Shown piece by piece: positions 53,511 through 64,000 of a DNA stretch of 64,000 nucleotides. Origin of the DNA: Mauremys mutica. Taxonomy: Eukaryota; Chordata; Testudines; Geoemydidae. Position 1 is the stretch's first letter; the number at the start of each line of letters is the position of its first letter. Both the position numbers and the translations under genes were made by a program. Under the pieces are notes generated by a model. It did no database searches. It was not told where the DNA came from and saw only the letters and a program-made list of their open reading frames with translations. Location: the NCBI RefSeq assembly GCF_020497125.1, contig NC_059082.1:47514524-47578523 (forward strand). Reading direction: 5' to 3'.

Positions 53511-54449
53511 TCTGACTCCTTGTTTATTCAGAAAATTACAGAGCTCTTATTAGAAACGGAACTGTTCTTCTTAGCAAAGGTTCCCTTCAGTTGTTCTCTT
53601 GATCCATCACCACACTGTGATCTCTTGGAGCTGTTGGCAAACACTCTGTACTGCTACCTAGGGTGGAGAGACTAGCAGATTTCTTCCAAGATATGGCCAA
53701 TTTTTCTCAATGAACTGTCCTACAGAATGTACTCAGGGATCAGTGTAGGTCCTATGCCATGAAGTTTGACACTTCTCCAGTGCTCTGAGTCCTCAGTGAT
53801 CCTCTGCAAGACTGGTTGCATGCCAGAGTAGTGTATTCCCATAATAACCTTAGGCCACTCACGTTACAAGATTCTGTGATACAGCAGGAAAGGTGAAGGG
53901 GCCATGGATCATTCAGGGTGTCAGTGGTTCCTCCCGGAGGAACAAAAGGAGGATTCTTTTACCATAGACCATGGAGTCAGCACACTGTGAAATCAAAAGT
54001 GGCACAGTCTGGCCTGCTGAGAGAGATTTCCAGGGCACTGGGTTTAGAAGCCAATTGAAAAGTAGCCATAATAAATAAAATGAATGTGCAATTAAAATAA
54101 CTTGACTGAGAGAGAGACATGGCAGAGACTCGGTGATTGTTCTGGGCTGTCACATGGGAAATCTGGGGCAGGGAATGATTTGGGTACTCCTGCCCCCAGA
54201 CTCATGGGCTGCAATCAGAACACATGCTGCAATGTACAGTTAGACTTTCATAAAGAGGGAGCAGCCACCAGACAGAGTGGTATTACTGCACTGCATATTC
54301 CACTAGCCTGCAGCTCGAAGAGGGAAACAGCAGTGGTTTGAGAGCAGTGGGCAGTACCCAAACTCAAATGTCTGCCCTGTAAAACTATAAGGAATAACTA
54401 AACCCAAAGAAAGGAAATGCAGATGCCCATACATGGCAGGGATCCTCAC

Positions 54450-54575
54450 CGCCAGGTCTTTGATGTACTGAGTAAGATGACAGCGATATTCCTCATTCAG
54501 TTCCTTCAGCTGAAGTTGCAGTTGGGAATTCTCAACCTCCACCTCTTTGAGCTGGCTCTGAGAGGTGAGCAGCAC
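54450..54575 (-). CDS. CCDC78: CCDC78 exon E
   Basis: 126 bases, 42 codons, phase 0 at both ends. Acceptor CTGTAG|GTGCTG, donor CTGGCG|GTGAGG. Encodes VLLTSQSQLKEVEVENSQLQ and LQLKELNEEYRCHL, a leucine-heptad coiled coil that lines up with the LRQAEAENARLQLQLKKL region of mammalian CCDC78. Confidence 0.88.
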
Positions 54576-54899
54576 CTACAGTACAGGAAGCATACAGTCA
54601 CCCCAAGGAATCAGGCTCTTCCCTGAGCCTCCTATTGGCCAGCTGAGCTTTAATCACTAGTATTCAATAGGAAAAGGAAGGTTAATTTAGAAACTTTACT
54701 TTCAAACAGTCCACTTTCCCAGGAAAGGGGCACTATTCAAAAGCAGGGCATAAGGGACCACAAGAGACAGTTCATAAGGGGCAGAGAGGGAGGGAAGATT
54801 CTGCTGTCATCCAAGAACAGCCCAGGAAATGTTTACTGCACATATTTCTATGCTGCCCATCCCCCAAAGAATCTGGGCACTAAATGCGCACTTCATTGG

Positions 54900-55060
54900 C
54901 ACCTTCCCTCTGGTGATCTCAAAACACTTTACAAGCATTGTGGAATGAAGCCTCAGAACCTTGTGAGGGAGGAAATTCTTATTGCCTCTATTTTATAGAT
55001 AGGGAAACTGAGGCACAGAGCTGTTCAATAACTAAGACTTGGACTAAGACTCAGCAACTC
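54900..55060 (+). repeat. MIR/L3-like remnant
   Basis: CTCAAAACACTTTACAAGC, TTTTATAGATAGGGAAACTG and AGGCACAGAGCTG are typical of old CORE-SINE/L3-type repeats. Confidence 0.5.
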
Positions 55061-55470
55061 ATTTACATGGCCCCTTAGTATTGAAGAACGGAATCTTCCA
55101 GGTACTAAGGGGGTTCATTTATCCAGAGGAACTGGCAGTTTCTGGCTTCCTAGAGACAGAAGCACAAAACTTGACACATCCATGGAGGATGAGCTGGCCC
55201 TGTTCCATAGTGCTACACAAATGTGCTGAACACAGGCGTTTCTCCTTGATATAGTCTGACCCTACTATCAGAAACAGAAGTTGAGATTGATCAAGCCCCC
55301 CTGCAGAATGAGATGCTGACAAGACTTCATGGAGGGGAGACTTCCAGATCAGAGCCTCACCCATCTTGCTATTGGCGCCAAGTTGCTAGTGTATGGTGCT
55401 GTACAATCAAAGAAGAAGCTGACAATCTAGGAGAGTCACAGTGTTAGAGGATGGGTCCTAGGGATCTTAC

Positions 55471-55549
55471 CACTGACTGCTCCACCAGTTTGTGCTGAGT
55501 ATTGCGAATCACTCTCTTGGACTGCTGCAGTTCCTTCCCCATTGCCACC
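55471..55549 (-). CDS. CCDC78: CCDC78 exon D
   Basis: 79 bases (1 + 26 codons). Acceptor TATGCAG|GGTGGC, donor TCAGTG|GTAAGATC. VAMGKELQQSKRVIRNTQ and HKLVEQSV continue the coiled coil; mammalian CCDC78 has a comparable VATLGRQLQGARE segment here. The phase matches exon C (GT|G). Confidence 0.87.
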
Positions 55550-56019
55550 CTGCATACACAGAATTGGGGACATGTTCACTTTAATCACTGAGGTGCTCAT
55601 CCATCAATGGCTGCTCCATTGGCCCAGAATACTGTCCAGGCCATTTGGCATACTGTAGTACTTAAGGCAAGGAACCAATAGTACTGATTAGAGCCATAAA
55701 AAGCATAGACAGGAGCTATGCACCTGTCCTACCCCACAACTCCATGCAACTTTGCCAATTTATGTCCTCAAGGTTGAGCAGCCCAAACAAGTCTGATATC
55801 CAGGTACAGGTATCTCCTAAGCAGATACTGCCAACTGTGGACCACTGTATGCTAGGCTAAGACCATCAAACTCAGTTCACTTGAAACCAAAGGCAAATTT
55901 CATCCCAAGCCTGCTAATGTGACAGGGAGAGCAAACTCCCTCTAGTAGCAGCCTTTCCCCTAGCATGGGCTGAGCTCCTCAGTCTCTGCCTATTGATGGA
56001 AGGAAGAATGATCATATGC

Positions 56020-56252
56020 TCAAGACACAGGGAATCATGAGACCTGGGTTCAGTTCATGCTCTGCCACAGACTTTCTGTGTAATCCTGGGCATGTCAGTT
56101 AGGCTCCAATTTTCAAAGGGGCATCAGGGATTTAAGGACCCAAATCCCACTTCCCACTTCAATAGGAGACAAGCACCTAGAAGCCACAGGGCCCCTTGAG
56201 ACTCCTAGGCTTTATCTCTGTGCTTCAGGTCTCTAGCTGTAAAATGGGGATG
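56020..56252 (+). repeat. MIR-like SINE
   Basis: GAGACCTGGGTTCAGTTCATG, CTGCCACAGACTTTCTGTGT, AATCCTGGGCATGTCA and, after a spacer, CTCTAGCTGTAAAATGGGGA follow the MIR consensus closely. Confidence 0.65.
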
Positions 56253-56349
56253 CTATTCAATTTGTTCATGTTGGTGAGGCTGAGATATTCCAGTGCGCGG
56301 GGCCAGGCAGACAACTGTACTAGGGGGTGGGATGGCCTCAAACACTCAC

Positions 56350-56423
56350 ACTCTCTGTTCCAGCTTCTGTTGCTGAGAGTTGTATGTTTGCTTCATCTTT
56401 TCAATCTCAGTTTTTATGTGATC
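56350..56423 (-). CDS. CCDC78: CCDC78 exon C
   Basis: 74 bases (24 codons + 2). Acceptor GGAAACCAG|GATCAC, donor GAGAGT|GTGAGTG, chosen because it gives the strongest donor and the right phase for exon D. DHIKTEIEKMKQTYNSQQQK is coiled coil. Confidence 0.85.
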
Positions 56424-57099
56424 CTGGTTTCCAAGCAACTAAAAGACAAGAACGAATGGGAAGATGAAAGGCATCCTGCAAAGAGAATGACGGAACTGCA
56501 GAGAAAGCTCACCGAGAATGAAAAAAATTACCAGTTACTTAACGGATTGCCACTCGCTGGGAAGATGTGTGCTAACGGGGGCGAAGTGAAATGCAGGGGA
56601 AAGGGCAGACTGAATAGGGAGCAGCTAATACACTACAATACAGCTAATACAATAGGAAGGTTGTGTTAAATCTATCCTGGTTGCATAGGTATCATCACAC
56701 TAAGAGTGGAATCACACTGAGCTGTGGATAGGAGGGTCAGTTTACCATGAGAAACTGAATGGTGGGTATTGAAGCACTAGTCAATATCACACAAATGATG
56801 ATGCAACTGAGGCAAGAGGCTATTCCAGCCCATCATTCTGGGTTTGCTTTATCACCACCACCTCCAGGGGGCCATCTGTGTCCCTAGCAGAGCTCTCAAG
56901 AGCCCTCTCATTCACACCATCCATTCAGCCAAGGAATGAAGGCTAATACTTCCTTAACTAGCCAAAGAGTTCATTGTTTAGCAATTTGAGACATCAGCAG
57001 AATACATTGCTGGCGTAAGCAGGCATAGCTCACTTGAGTTCAGTGATTTCTGTGCTCTTTTTTCCCCAGTGGGATACTATGTGGATTGATTGTGCAGCT

Positions 57100-57197
57100 C
57101 TCCCAGCGCTGGGGGCAAGAGAATGGGATGGAGGTTTGAGCCCAAGTCTCCTGCACAGCAGTGCAGAGGTGCTACCACTGCGCCAACCCTTCTGTGA
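57100..57197 (-). repeat. Old tRNA-derived SINE head
   Basis: The minus strand has box A TGGCGCAGTGGTAGCA and box B GGCTCAAACC about 45 bases later, as in tRNA-like sequences. There is no acceptor-stem pairing, so it is a SINE-type remnant, not a tRNA gene. Confidence 0.5.
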
Positions 57198-57420
57198 GAT
57201 TATGGTGAACATGCACATAGCAGGTAACACAAACCCACTTCCTTTAAAACTCTTGTCTATATCTGCCCAATGAAAATGGCTGGGGGAAGCTCCAGTCGCA
57301 GCCTCTCCTTGCAGAAGTCACTGTATAAAACAATGCAGATCCAGTTTTCTAACAAACAACCTGAAGAGAGAGTACATGCCATTTCGTAACTATACAGCAC
57401 TCAAAAAACTAGGTGTAGGC

Positions 57421-58190
57421 CAGGGGTCTCAAACTCAAAATTACCATGAGGGCCACATGAGGACTAGTTCATTGGCCCGAGGGCTGCATTACTGACACCT
57501 CCCCTCTGCTGCCCTCAGCCCTGCCCCCACTCCACCCCTTCCATGAGGTCCCGCCTCTGCCCCTCCTCTTCCCACCCCTTCCCTGCCCCCATTCCAGCCC
57601 CTTCCCCGAAATCCCCACCCCAACTCCGCTCCCTCCCTGCCCCCAGGGGGTGCAGGAGGGGTCTGGGGTGCAGGAGGGATGAAGGGTGCAGCAGGGGGTT
57701 GAGGTGCAGGAGGGGTGAGGCAGGGGGCTCAAGGTAGGGGGTTCGACTGCAGGAGAGGTTCGGGGGGCAGGGTCTGGCCTGGCGCACACCGGGGCAGGGC
57801 AGGCTCCCTGCCTGCCTTCCCTGCCCCCGTGCCGCTCCAGGAAGCGGCTGGAACGTGGGGGAGGAGAGGAGCAGGAGTGTGTGTTGCTGTTGCTTCAGGC
57901 ACCGCCCCCAGCATCTCCCATTATCCAGGAACAGGGAACTGCCAATGGGAGCTGCTGAGGGCAGTGCCTGAAGCAACATCAACACACACCCCTGCTCCTC
58001 TCCTTCCCCAGATTCTGTCCGCTTCCCGGAGTGGTGCGGTGGCAGGGCAGGCAGGCAGGGAGCCTACCCTGCCCCCGGTGTGCATTGGGCCAGAGCTGCT
58101 CTAGGTAAATGCTGGGGTAGGGTGGGAAGGTCACGAGGAGCTCATGGGCCGCAGAAGATAACCTCGCGGGCCGCATGTTTGAGACCCCTG
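57421..58190. mobile_element. Non-autonomous hAT in the intron between exons B and C
   Basis: Ends CAGGGGTCTCAAACTC and, inverted, CAGGGGTCTCAAACATGCGG. Flanks GTGTAGGC and GTTTTGGC (overlapping the end by one base) match at 6 of 8. The interior holds a large inverted repeat (GGCAGGGCAGGCTCCCTGCC versus GGCAGGGAGCCTACCCTGCC) and C-rich tracts. Confidence 0.8.
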
Positions 58191-58321
58191 TTTTGGCAAT
58201 TCTCCAAATTCAGTCTGACAGATGTTTTGCATGTGGGAAGGGTAAGCAGGGAGGATGAACCCCACACAATAAATAATCACAAGTACACAGCTCAGATACA
58301 CATGCAGTGTTCCACACTCAC

Positions 58322-58372
58322 ATATCTCTCCAGTTTTCGACGTTCGTGTTCTGAGGCAACTATATCTTCCGG
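58322..58372 (-). CDS. CCDC78: CCDC78 exon B
   Basis: 51 bases, 17 codons, phase 0: PEDIVASEHERRKLERY. Acceptor GAAATCAG|CCGGAAG, donor AGATAT|GTGAGTG. Polar helical linker. Confidence 0.85.
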
Positions 58373-58468
58373 CTGATTTCAAAAAACAGAACAAGGCAGT
58401 GGTCAGATTCTGGTCTCTTGGCGAAAGCAAGGAGATCAGACTACCTAGGAGGCCAGACAAGTCCATAC

Positions 58469-58642
58469 CTTCACTTTCCGGGCAGAGAGGCGCTGGACCA
58501 CAGCCTGCACCCTTTCCAGCTCAGCCGAGGTTTCATTGGCCAGTGCTTGGGACGGGGAGTAGTTACTCCATGACTGAGGAAGGGAGCTCCTGGTGTTGAC
58601 CAGGTTTAGCAGCTCTATGCTCAGCTCTTCATTCTTAGCAAC
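58469..58642 (-). CDS. CCDC78: CCDC78 exon A (first exon seen in the window)
   Basis: 174 bases, 58 codons, phase 0 at both ends. Acceptor ACTTTGCAG|GTTGCTAAG, donor GTGAAG|GTATGG. VAKNEELSIELLNLVNTRSS, a proline/serine spacer and AELERVQAVVQRLSARKVK. With exons B-H the in-window coding length is 954 bases, 318 codons, one long mostly coiled-coil protein. CCDC78 acts at deuterosomes in centriole amplification of multiciliated cells and has been linked to a human myopathy. Upstream exons were not found up to 60.7 kb and should lie to the right. Confidence 0.85.
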
Positions 58643-60344
58643 CTGCAAAGTAAAACAAGATGGGAACCGTTTCATTTCTTAAGCTTTCCCCTCTTCAGCT
58701 CTCGGTGTGTATTATTCATCATGCACATGCAGTTATTTATATACACAAAGCATTCACTTTTATCCCTCTGGATAGCAGATATTTTCTCTCACCTGTCTGA
58801 ATATGGTGGCGAACTATTTAATTCTCATGAAAAGGCAGGGCTGGTACCATTAACTAGAACCAGCTAGAGAGAGCAAAGGTGTTGCTGTGTGATTTTTTTC
58901 CTTACACAGCTCTGCCAATGTCCCTCAATTCTCCCCTGCAGCATCCATGCTATTCCAGTTCTGGAGCCCTCACACAGCTCTGCCAGTGCACCTCATTCAG
59001 GACTTGCAGGTCCTCCTGCTAATCCTCTCCCCCGCCCCCTCAGCTCTGTCAATGCCCCTCACTCCTGACCTGCAGTGGCCCTTACTATTCCAGTCCTGGA
59101 CCTTTCCTGACCAAATTGAATGGTGTTACAAAAAATGGACAGATATCCTCTAGGAACTAGACTGATGCCACCCAAGTCATTTCATTTTTTATCTTTATTA
59201 TAGCTAAACACAGACCTCCAGAAGTAGATTAACCCACAGCACCAACTAGCCATTCGGATTCAATGCAGTGCCAGTAGGAAGTTGACACATTTTGGAAGGA
59301 TAAAAAGCATCTCAACTAGAAAGGCTCAGTTACAGGGGATCTGGAGTGAATATTGAGGGAATTCATGTCTCAAGGGAGGATTAAATAACAAAACTCTGAT
59401 GGGGTTTTTGACTGGGGACAAGATTGAGTAATTGTTACCAATTCACTGAATCCTGGAGGATGTGACGCTTTCGTAACCTTAGTCATCCATTTCAATAATG
59501 GGTAATCAAAAGATAGCATAGGGTGGGCTGAGGCAGTGACGGGAGGAGAAAAGAGAAACTGACAAACAGATGAGAGATACAGCTGTAAAAGCTGACAGGA
59601 GCTCCCATGGAAAAGAAAGGCTACATGAGATCTTGCTTTATGCGGATAGCTACAGGGAGATAGGACCAAGATTTGCAAAGGGTTATTTTGAGGAAGTTGC
59701 ACAACCTCCCAATGTCCCTGAAGAACCCCACAGCACCCTCCAGTAAATCAGAAGTGTTGTATTGATTTAGATGGAATATATGGGCCAAAGGTGTTAATGC
59801 AGTCACTGTCCAACATTAAATGGTGTTAAACAAGATCTGGGTTTGGTATACAAAGACCTCAGCCTGCTTAGTACTATGGCAAAACACACCATTAAAAATC
59901 CTTTTCACCTTTTGTTAAAGACAAAGAAAAGGAAAAAGAGGTAAAGAGTTTGAAATGTAAAGTATGAAATAAGACGTTCATCGTAACAACATCCCTGTTC
60001 TCTTTACCACAGATTAACTGACTTGAAAGAGGATTTACAATAAATTTGCTAACAGCCTCAAAAATGACTGACTGACATCTTAGAGGATGGACTTCTCCAA
60101 AAGGGCCGTATGGCTAAAAAGACCAATCCAGCCAATCTCATTTGCCTTGGACAGACACAGAGCAAATTGTGAATAGAAACACAGAATTGTTTTCATAATG
60201 CTTTGGAGACTCTCCCTATTATTTACAAGAGCTCACGAATGAGCTCACAGAGATGGTTTTGGGCCAACCAGCCATGACAACACACTGGCAAGTTCACAGA
60301 CAGCTCGTAATTAGATGAGTGTTGGAGACTCATTGTGTCCTGAA
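58643..60344. other. CCDC78 intron without recognised gene
   Basis: 58900-59110 has three imperfect copies of AGCTCTGCCAATGCCCCTCA-type sequence. The rest shows no exon with good splice sites and no RNA gene. Confidence 0.45.
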
Positions 60345-60345
60345 G

Positions 60346-60536
60346 AAGCAGCAAAGAATCCTGTGGCACCTTATAGACTAACAGACGTTTTGCAGCATGA
60401 GCTTTCGTGGGTGAATACCCACTTCTTCGGATGCAAGCAGTGATGAAAGCTCATGCTGCAAAACATCTGTTAGTCTATAAGGTGCCACAGGATTCTTTGC
60501 TGCTTCTACAGAACCAGACTAACACAGCTACCCCTC
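60346..60536. repeat. Reptile interspersed repeat with large inverted repeat
   Basis: Arms at about 60347-60405 and 60446-60507 are reverse complements (AAGAATCCTGTGGCACCTTA / TAAGGTGCCACAGGATTCTT), separated by GTGGGTGAATACCCAC. It ends ACCAGACTAACACAGCTACC. I know this sequence as an abundant reptile repeat, possibly Penelope-like; the family name is uncertain. Confidence 0.6.
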
Positions 60537-60672
60537 TGATTGTGTCCTGAGAAGACCACTGTGGGTTTTGAACCTGAGGCTCCTTTTGAAAAATCTGTAC
60601 TGAAAAAAATAATGAGCAAAAGCCACACATTGTGACTAGTCCCAACTAGCTAATTCAAAATCACTTCCTTCC

Positions 60673-60712
60673 AGCAGTGAGTCCAGTGGTTAAAGCAGGA
60701 GACAGGAAGTCA
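60673..60712. repeat. MIR-like head interrupted by CR1
   Basis: GAGTCCAGTGGTTAAAGCAGG resembles the tRNA-like start of MIR. The CR1 3' tail follows at once. Confidence 0.4.
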
Positions 60713-63076
60713 TAGAATCATAGAATCTCAGGGTTGGAAGGGACCTCAGGAGGTCATCTAGTCCAACCCCCTGCATCTAGGACCAAACCCAACTAAATCA
60801 TCCCAGCCAGGGCTTTGTCAAGCCTGACCTTAAAAACCTCTAAGGAAGGAGATTCCACCACCTCCCTAGGTAACCCATTCTAGTTCTTCACCACCCTACT
60901 AGTGAAAAAGTTTTTCCTAATGTCCAACCTAAACCTCCCCCTCTGCAACTTGAGACCATTACTCCTTGTTCTGTCATCTTCTACCACTGAGAACAGTCTA
61001 GATCCATCCTCTTTGGAATCCCCTTTCAGGTAGTTGAAAGCAGCTATCAAATCCCCCCTCATTCTTCTGTTCTGCAGGCTAAACAATCTCAGTTCCCTCA
61101 GCCTCTCCTCATAAGTCATGTGCTCCAGCCCCCTAATCATTTTTGTTGCCCTCCGCTGGACTCTCTCCAATTTATCCACATCCTTCTTGTAGTGTGGGGC
61201 CCAAAACTGGACACAGTAGTCCAAATGAGGCCTCACCAGTGCTGAATAGAGGGGAATGATCACATCCCTCGATTTGCTGGAAATGCCCCTACTTATACAA
61301 CCCAAAATGCCATTAGCCTTCTTGGCAACAAGGGCACACTGTTGACTCATATTCAGCTTTTTGTCCACCGTAACCCCTAGGTCCTTTTCTGCAGAACTGC
61401 TGCCCAGCCATTCGGTCCCTAGTCTGTAGCAGTGCATGGGATTCTTCCGTTCGAAGTGCAGGACTCTGCACTTGTCCTTGTTGAACCTCGTCATATTTCT
61501 TTTGGCCCAATCCTCTAATTTGTCTAGGTCCCTCTGGATCCTATCCCTACCCTCCAGCGTATCAACCACTCCTCCCAGTTTAGTGTCATCTGCAAACTTG
61601 CTAAGGGTGCAGTCCACACCATCCTCCAGATCGTTAATGAAGATATTGAACAAAACCGGCCCCAGCACCGACCCTTGGGGCACTCCACTTGATACCGGCT
61701 GCCAACTAGACATGGAACCATTGATCACTACCCGTTGAGCCCGACCATCTAGCCAGTTTTCTATCCACCTTACCGTCCATTCATCCAGCCCATACTTCTT
61801 TAACTTGCTGGCAAGAATACTGTGGGAGACTGTATCAAAAGCTTTGCTAAAGTCCAGAAATAGCACATCCACTGCTTTCCCCTCATCCACAGAGCCGGTT
61901 ATCTCATCATAGAAGGCAATTAGGTTAGTCAGGCATGACTTGCTCTTGGTGAATCCATGCTGACTGTTCCTGATCACTTTCCCCTCCTTTAAGTGGTTCA
62001 GAATTGATTCCTTGAGGACCTGTTCCATGATTTTTCCAGGGACTGAGGTGAGACTGACTGGCCTGTAGAGTTCCCTGGATCTTCCTTCTTCCGTTTTTTA
62101 AAGATGGGCACTACAGTAGCTTTTTTCCAGTCATCCGGGACCTCCCCCGATCGCCATGATTTTTCAAAGATAATGGCCAATGGCTCTGCAATCTCATCGG
62201 CCAACTCCTTTAGCACCCTCGGATGCAGCGCATCCGGCCCCATGGACTTGTGCTCATCCAGCTTTCCTAAATAGTCCCGAACTACTTCTTTCTCCACAGA
62301 GAGCTGGTCACCTCCTCCCCATACCGTGCTGCAGAGTGCAGCTGTCTGGGAGCTGACCTTGTCTGTGAAGACAGAGGCAAAAAAAGCATTGAGTACACTA
62401 GCTTTCTCCACATCCTCTGTCACTAGGTTCCCTCCCTCATTCACTAGGGCCCACACTTTCCTTGACTTTCTTCCTGTTGCTAACATACCTAAAGAAACCC
62501 TTCTTGTTACTCCTAACATCTCCGGCTAGCTGCAACTCCAAGTGTGATTTGGCCTTCCTAATTTCACACCTGCATGCCTGAGCAATACTTTTATACTCCT
62601 CCCTGGTTATTTGTCCAATCTTCCACTTCTTGTAAGCTGTTTTTTTGTGTTTAAGACGAGCAAGGATTTCACTGTTAAGCCAAGCTGGTCGCCTGCCATA
62701 TTTACTTTTCTTCCTACACATCGGGATGGTTTGTTCCTGCAACCTCAGTAAGGTTTCTTTAAAATACAGCCAGCTTTCCTCGACTCCTTTCCCCGTCATG
62801 TTATTCTCCCAGGGGACCTTGCCCATCAGTTCCCTGAGGGATTCGAAGTCTGCTTTTCTGAAGTCCAGGGTCTCTGTTCTACTGCTTTCCTTTTTCCCTT
62901 GTGTCAGGATCTTGAACTCGACCATCTCATGGTCACTGCCTCCCAGGCTCCCATCCACTATTGCTTCCTCTACTATTTCTTCCCTGTTTGTGAGCAGCAG
63001 GTCAAGAAGAGCTTTTCCCCTAGTTGGTTCCTCCAGCACTTGCACCAGGAAATTGTGCAACTTCCTGGATTGTCTG
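60713..63076 (-). mobile_element. CR1 LINE, 5' part cut off by a hAT
   Basis: The 3' end, at low coordinates, has the CR1 tail (CATAGAATCATAGAATCTCA) and GGTTGGAAGGGACCTCAGGA, matching the tails of the two SINEs. The body encodes the end of the endonuclease and the whole RT. It stops at 63076 where a hAT terminus begins. Confidence 0.93.
60842..63076 (-). pseudogene. CR1 ORF2 (endonuclease end and reverse transcriptase)
   Basis: Minus-strand frames: endonuclease end (GKALLDLLLTNREEIVEEAI, GSLGGSDHEMVEFK; 63045-62890), linker (ARLKHKKTAYKKWK), then RT from SMGPDALHPRVLKELADEIA through [36 protein letters not shown] and the catalytic FADDTKLGG (about 61590), to [18 protein letters not shown] and [11 protein letters not shown]. 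Frameshifts near 62480 and 62060, and a TAG at 60880 that looks like a former tryptophan codon. Inactive but well preserved. Confidence 0.92.
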
Positions 63077-64000
63077 CAGTGGTGAGCTTGCGCCGGTTCG
63101 CGCGATCCGGTTGTTAAATTTAGCAGCCATTTTAGAACCAGTTGTTCCAGGACAACCAGTTCTATAAGGGCTGCTAAATTTAACAAAAGCTCCGGCCCAA
63201 GCTCTCCTGCTCCACCCCCTTTCTCCTCCCCATGCCCTGCTTCCCGCGAATCAGATGTTCGCGGGAAGCCTGAACAAGCAGCAGGCAGGCAGGCAGGCAG
63301 GCAGGCAAGCTGGGGAGGGGAAGTGCGGCTCCGCGGCGCGGCCTGGCTCGGCTCCTGCCCCAGGCTCCGCGGCGGGGGTTCCTACCGCCCCGGGGTCCGG
63401 GGGGCGCGGCGGGGGCTCCTGCCTCTCCGGGGTCCGGGCGGCGTGGCGGGGCCTCCTGCCGCCCCGGGGTCCGGGGTCTGGGCGGCGCGGCGGGGCGGGG
63501 CAGGGCCTCCTGCCGCCGCGGGGTCCGGGCGGCGCGGCGGGGCAGGGCCTCTTGCCGCTGCGGGGTCCGGGCGGTGCGGCGGGGCCTCCTGCCGGTCCGG
63601 GCGGCGCGCGGCGGGGCGGGGCAGGGCCTCCTGCTGGTCCGGGCGCGGCGGGGCCTCCTGCAGGTCCGGGGGGCGCGGCGGGGGCTCCTGCCGGTCCGGG
63701 CGGGGCGCCGGGGTGCAGCGGGGGCTCGGCTCCTGCCCCGGCGTCCGGGCCCCAGCCCAGCTGGGCCCCCATCTCCAGGCAGCAAGGTAAGGGGAGCAGG
63801 GAGGGCATCTTGGATAGAGTCTGGATGGGGTAGGGGTCCTGGGGGGCCATCGAGAATGAGAGGAGGGGTTGGGTGGGGCGGCAAGGGGCAGTCAGGGGAC
63901 AGGGAAGGGGGGGATGGGTCAGGGGTCCCCGGGGGGTGTGTGTCAAGGAACATGAGGGGTTGGATGGGGCACGACCCCCCCCCCGGGTGGGGCACCCCCC
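63077..64000. mobile_element. Non-autonomous hAT, right end outside the window
   Basis: Begins CAGTGGTGAGCTTGCGCCGG, then CCGGTTGTTAAATTTAGCAG with an inverted copy (CTGCTAAATTTAACAA) about 70 bases later. It continues into a (GGCA)n run (63284-63308) and GC-rich imperfect repeats of GGTCCGGGCGGCGCGGCGGG type to 63770. The long overlapping ORFs here are compositional. Confidence 0.75.

Noticed and set aside
59880..59930. Possible additional upstream CCDC78 exon (donor-like CAAAAG|GTGAAAAG on the minus strand)
   Set aside because: No open coding stretch with an acceptor in front of it; the region is pyrimidine-rich intron.
63180..63995. Overlapping ORFs of 150-270 codons on both strands
   Set aside because: GC-rich imperfect repeats within a hAT; open in most frames at once, low complexity.
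1..64000. CRISPR arrays, operons, bacterial promoters, replication origins
   Set aside because: Nothing of the kind is present; tandem repeats are minisatellites in transposons and the exon/intron structure is eukaryotic.

Overview
This window looks like the inside of one vertebrate gene from a turtle genome. Eight short exons on the minus strand (24934-58642) have GT/AG junctions and consistent phases. They spell a coiled-coil protein that I recognise as CCDC78, a deuterosome/centriole-amplification protein. The first exons should lie to the right of the window and the last exons to the left. A cryptodiran turtle is indicated by two copies of the tRNA-derived turtle SINE (Cry-type, 40988-41167 and 51892-52071) with a CR1-like tail, by CR1 LINEs, and by the mix of Gypsy, DIRS, Harbinger, Tigger and hAT elements. 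No bacterial feature is present; isolated long ORFs in GC-rich stretches are compositional.

Layout. 1-447: end of a Harbinger element. 577-24848: one Gypsy-type element (family B) flanked by the 5-bp duplication GTGGC, blown up by insertions: a second Gypsy family (family A, 1663-10019, duplication GTAGG) that itself carries a processed RPRD1B pseudogene (7209-9165); a hAT element (10056-19851, duplication CGCTCTAG) carrying a two-gene Harbinger (11101-15967, TAA) and two nested small hATs; a TA-type transposon (21130-22283); a Harbinger MITE (22613-22909); and a solo family A LTR (23264-24177, GGGAA). 24934-24996: exon H of CCDC78. 28045-34375: a DIRS-type tyrosine-recombinase retrotransposon with a LINE and a MITE inside. 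34938-37081: a non-autonomous hAT with 70-bp tandem repeats. 37605-37779: exon G. 38183-52589: a Tigger transposon (TA duplication) split by a second family B Gypsy element (40489-51108, CCACC), whose left LTR holds an endogenous-retrovirus solo LTR holding a SINE, and whose right LTR holds a second DIRS. 52991-58642: exons F to A with short introns, MIR-like repeats and one hAT. 60713-63076: a CR1 LINE, cut at its 5' side by a hAT that runs off the window.

Biology. The host gene contributes under 1 kb of coding sequence; almost everything else is transposable element. Both Gypsy families have the order protease - integrase - reverse transcriptase - RNase H, the copia-like order known from Gmr1-like elements, and their gag capsid region resembles the SCAN domain, which is thought to derive from such a capsid. 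Exact target-site duplications at most nest levels give a clear relative order of events. The most useful observations are the two Gmr1-like families side by side, the tandem/microhomology structure of the family A element, the processed pseudogene in a CR1-rich genome, and the gene inflated by nested insertions.
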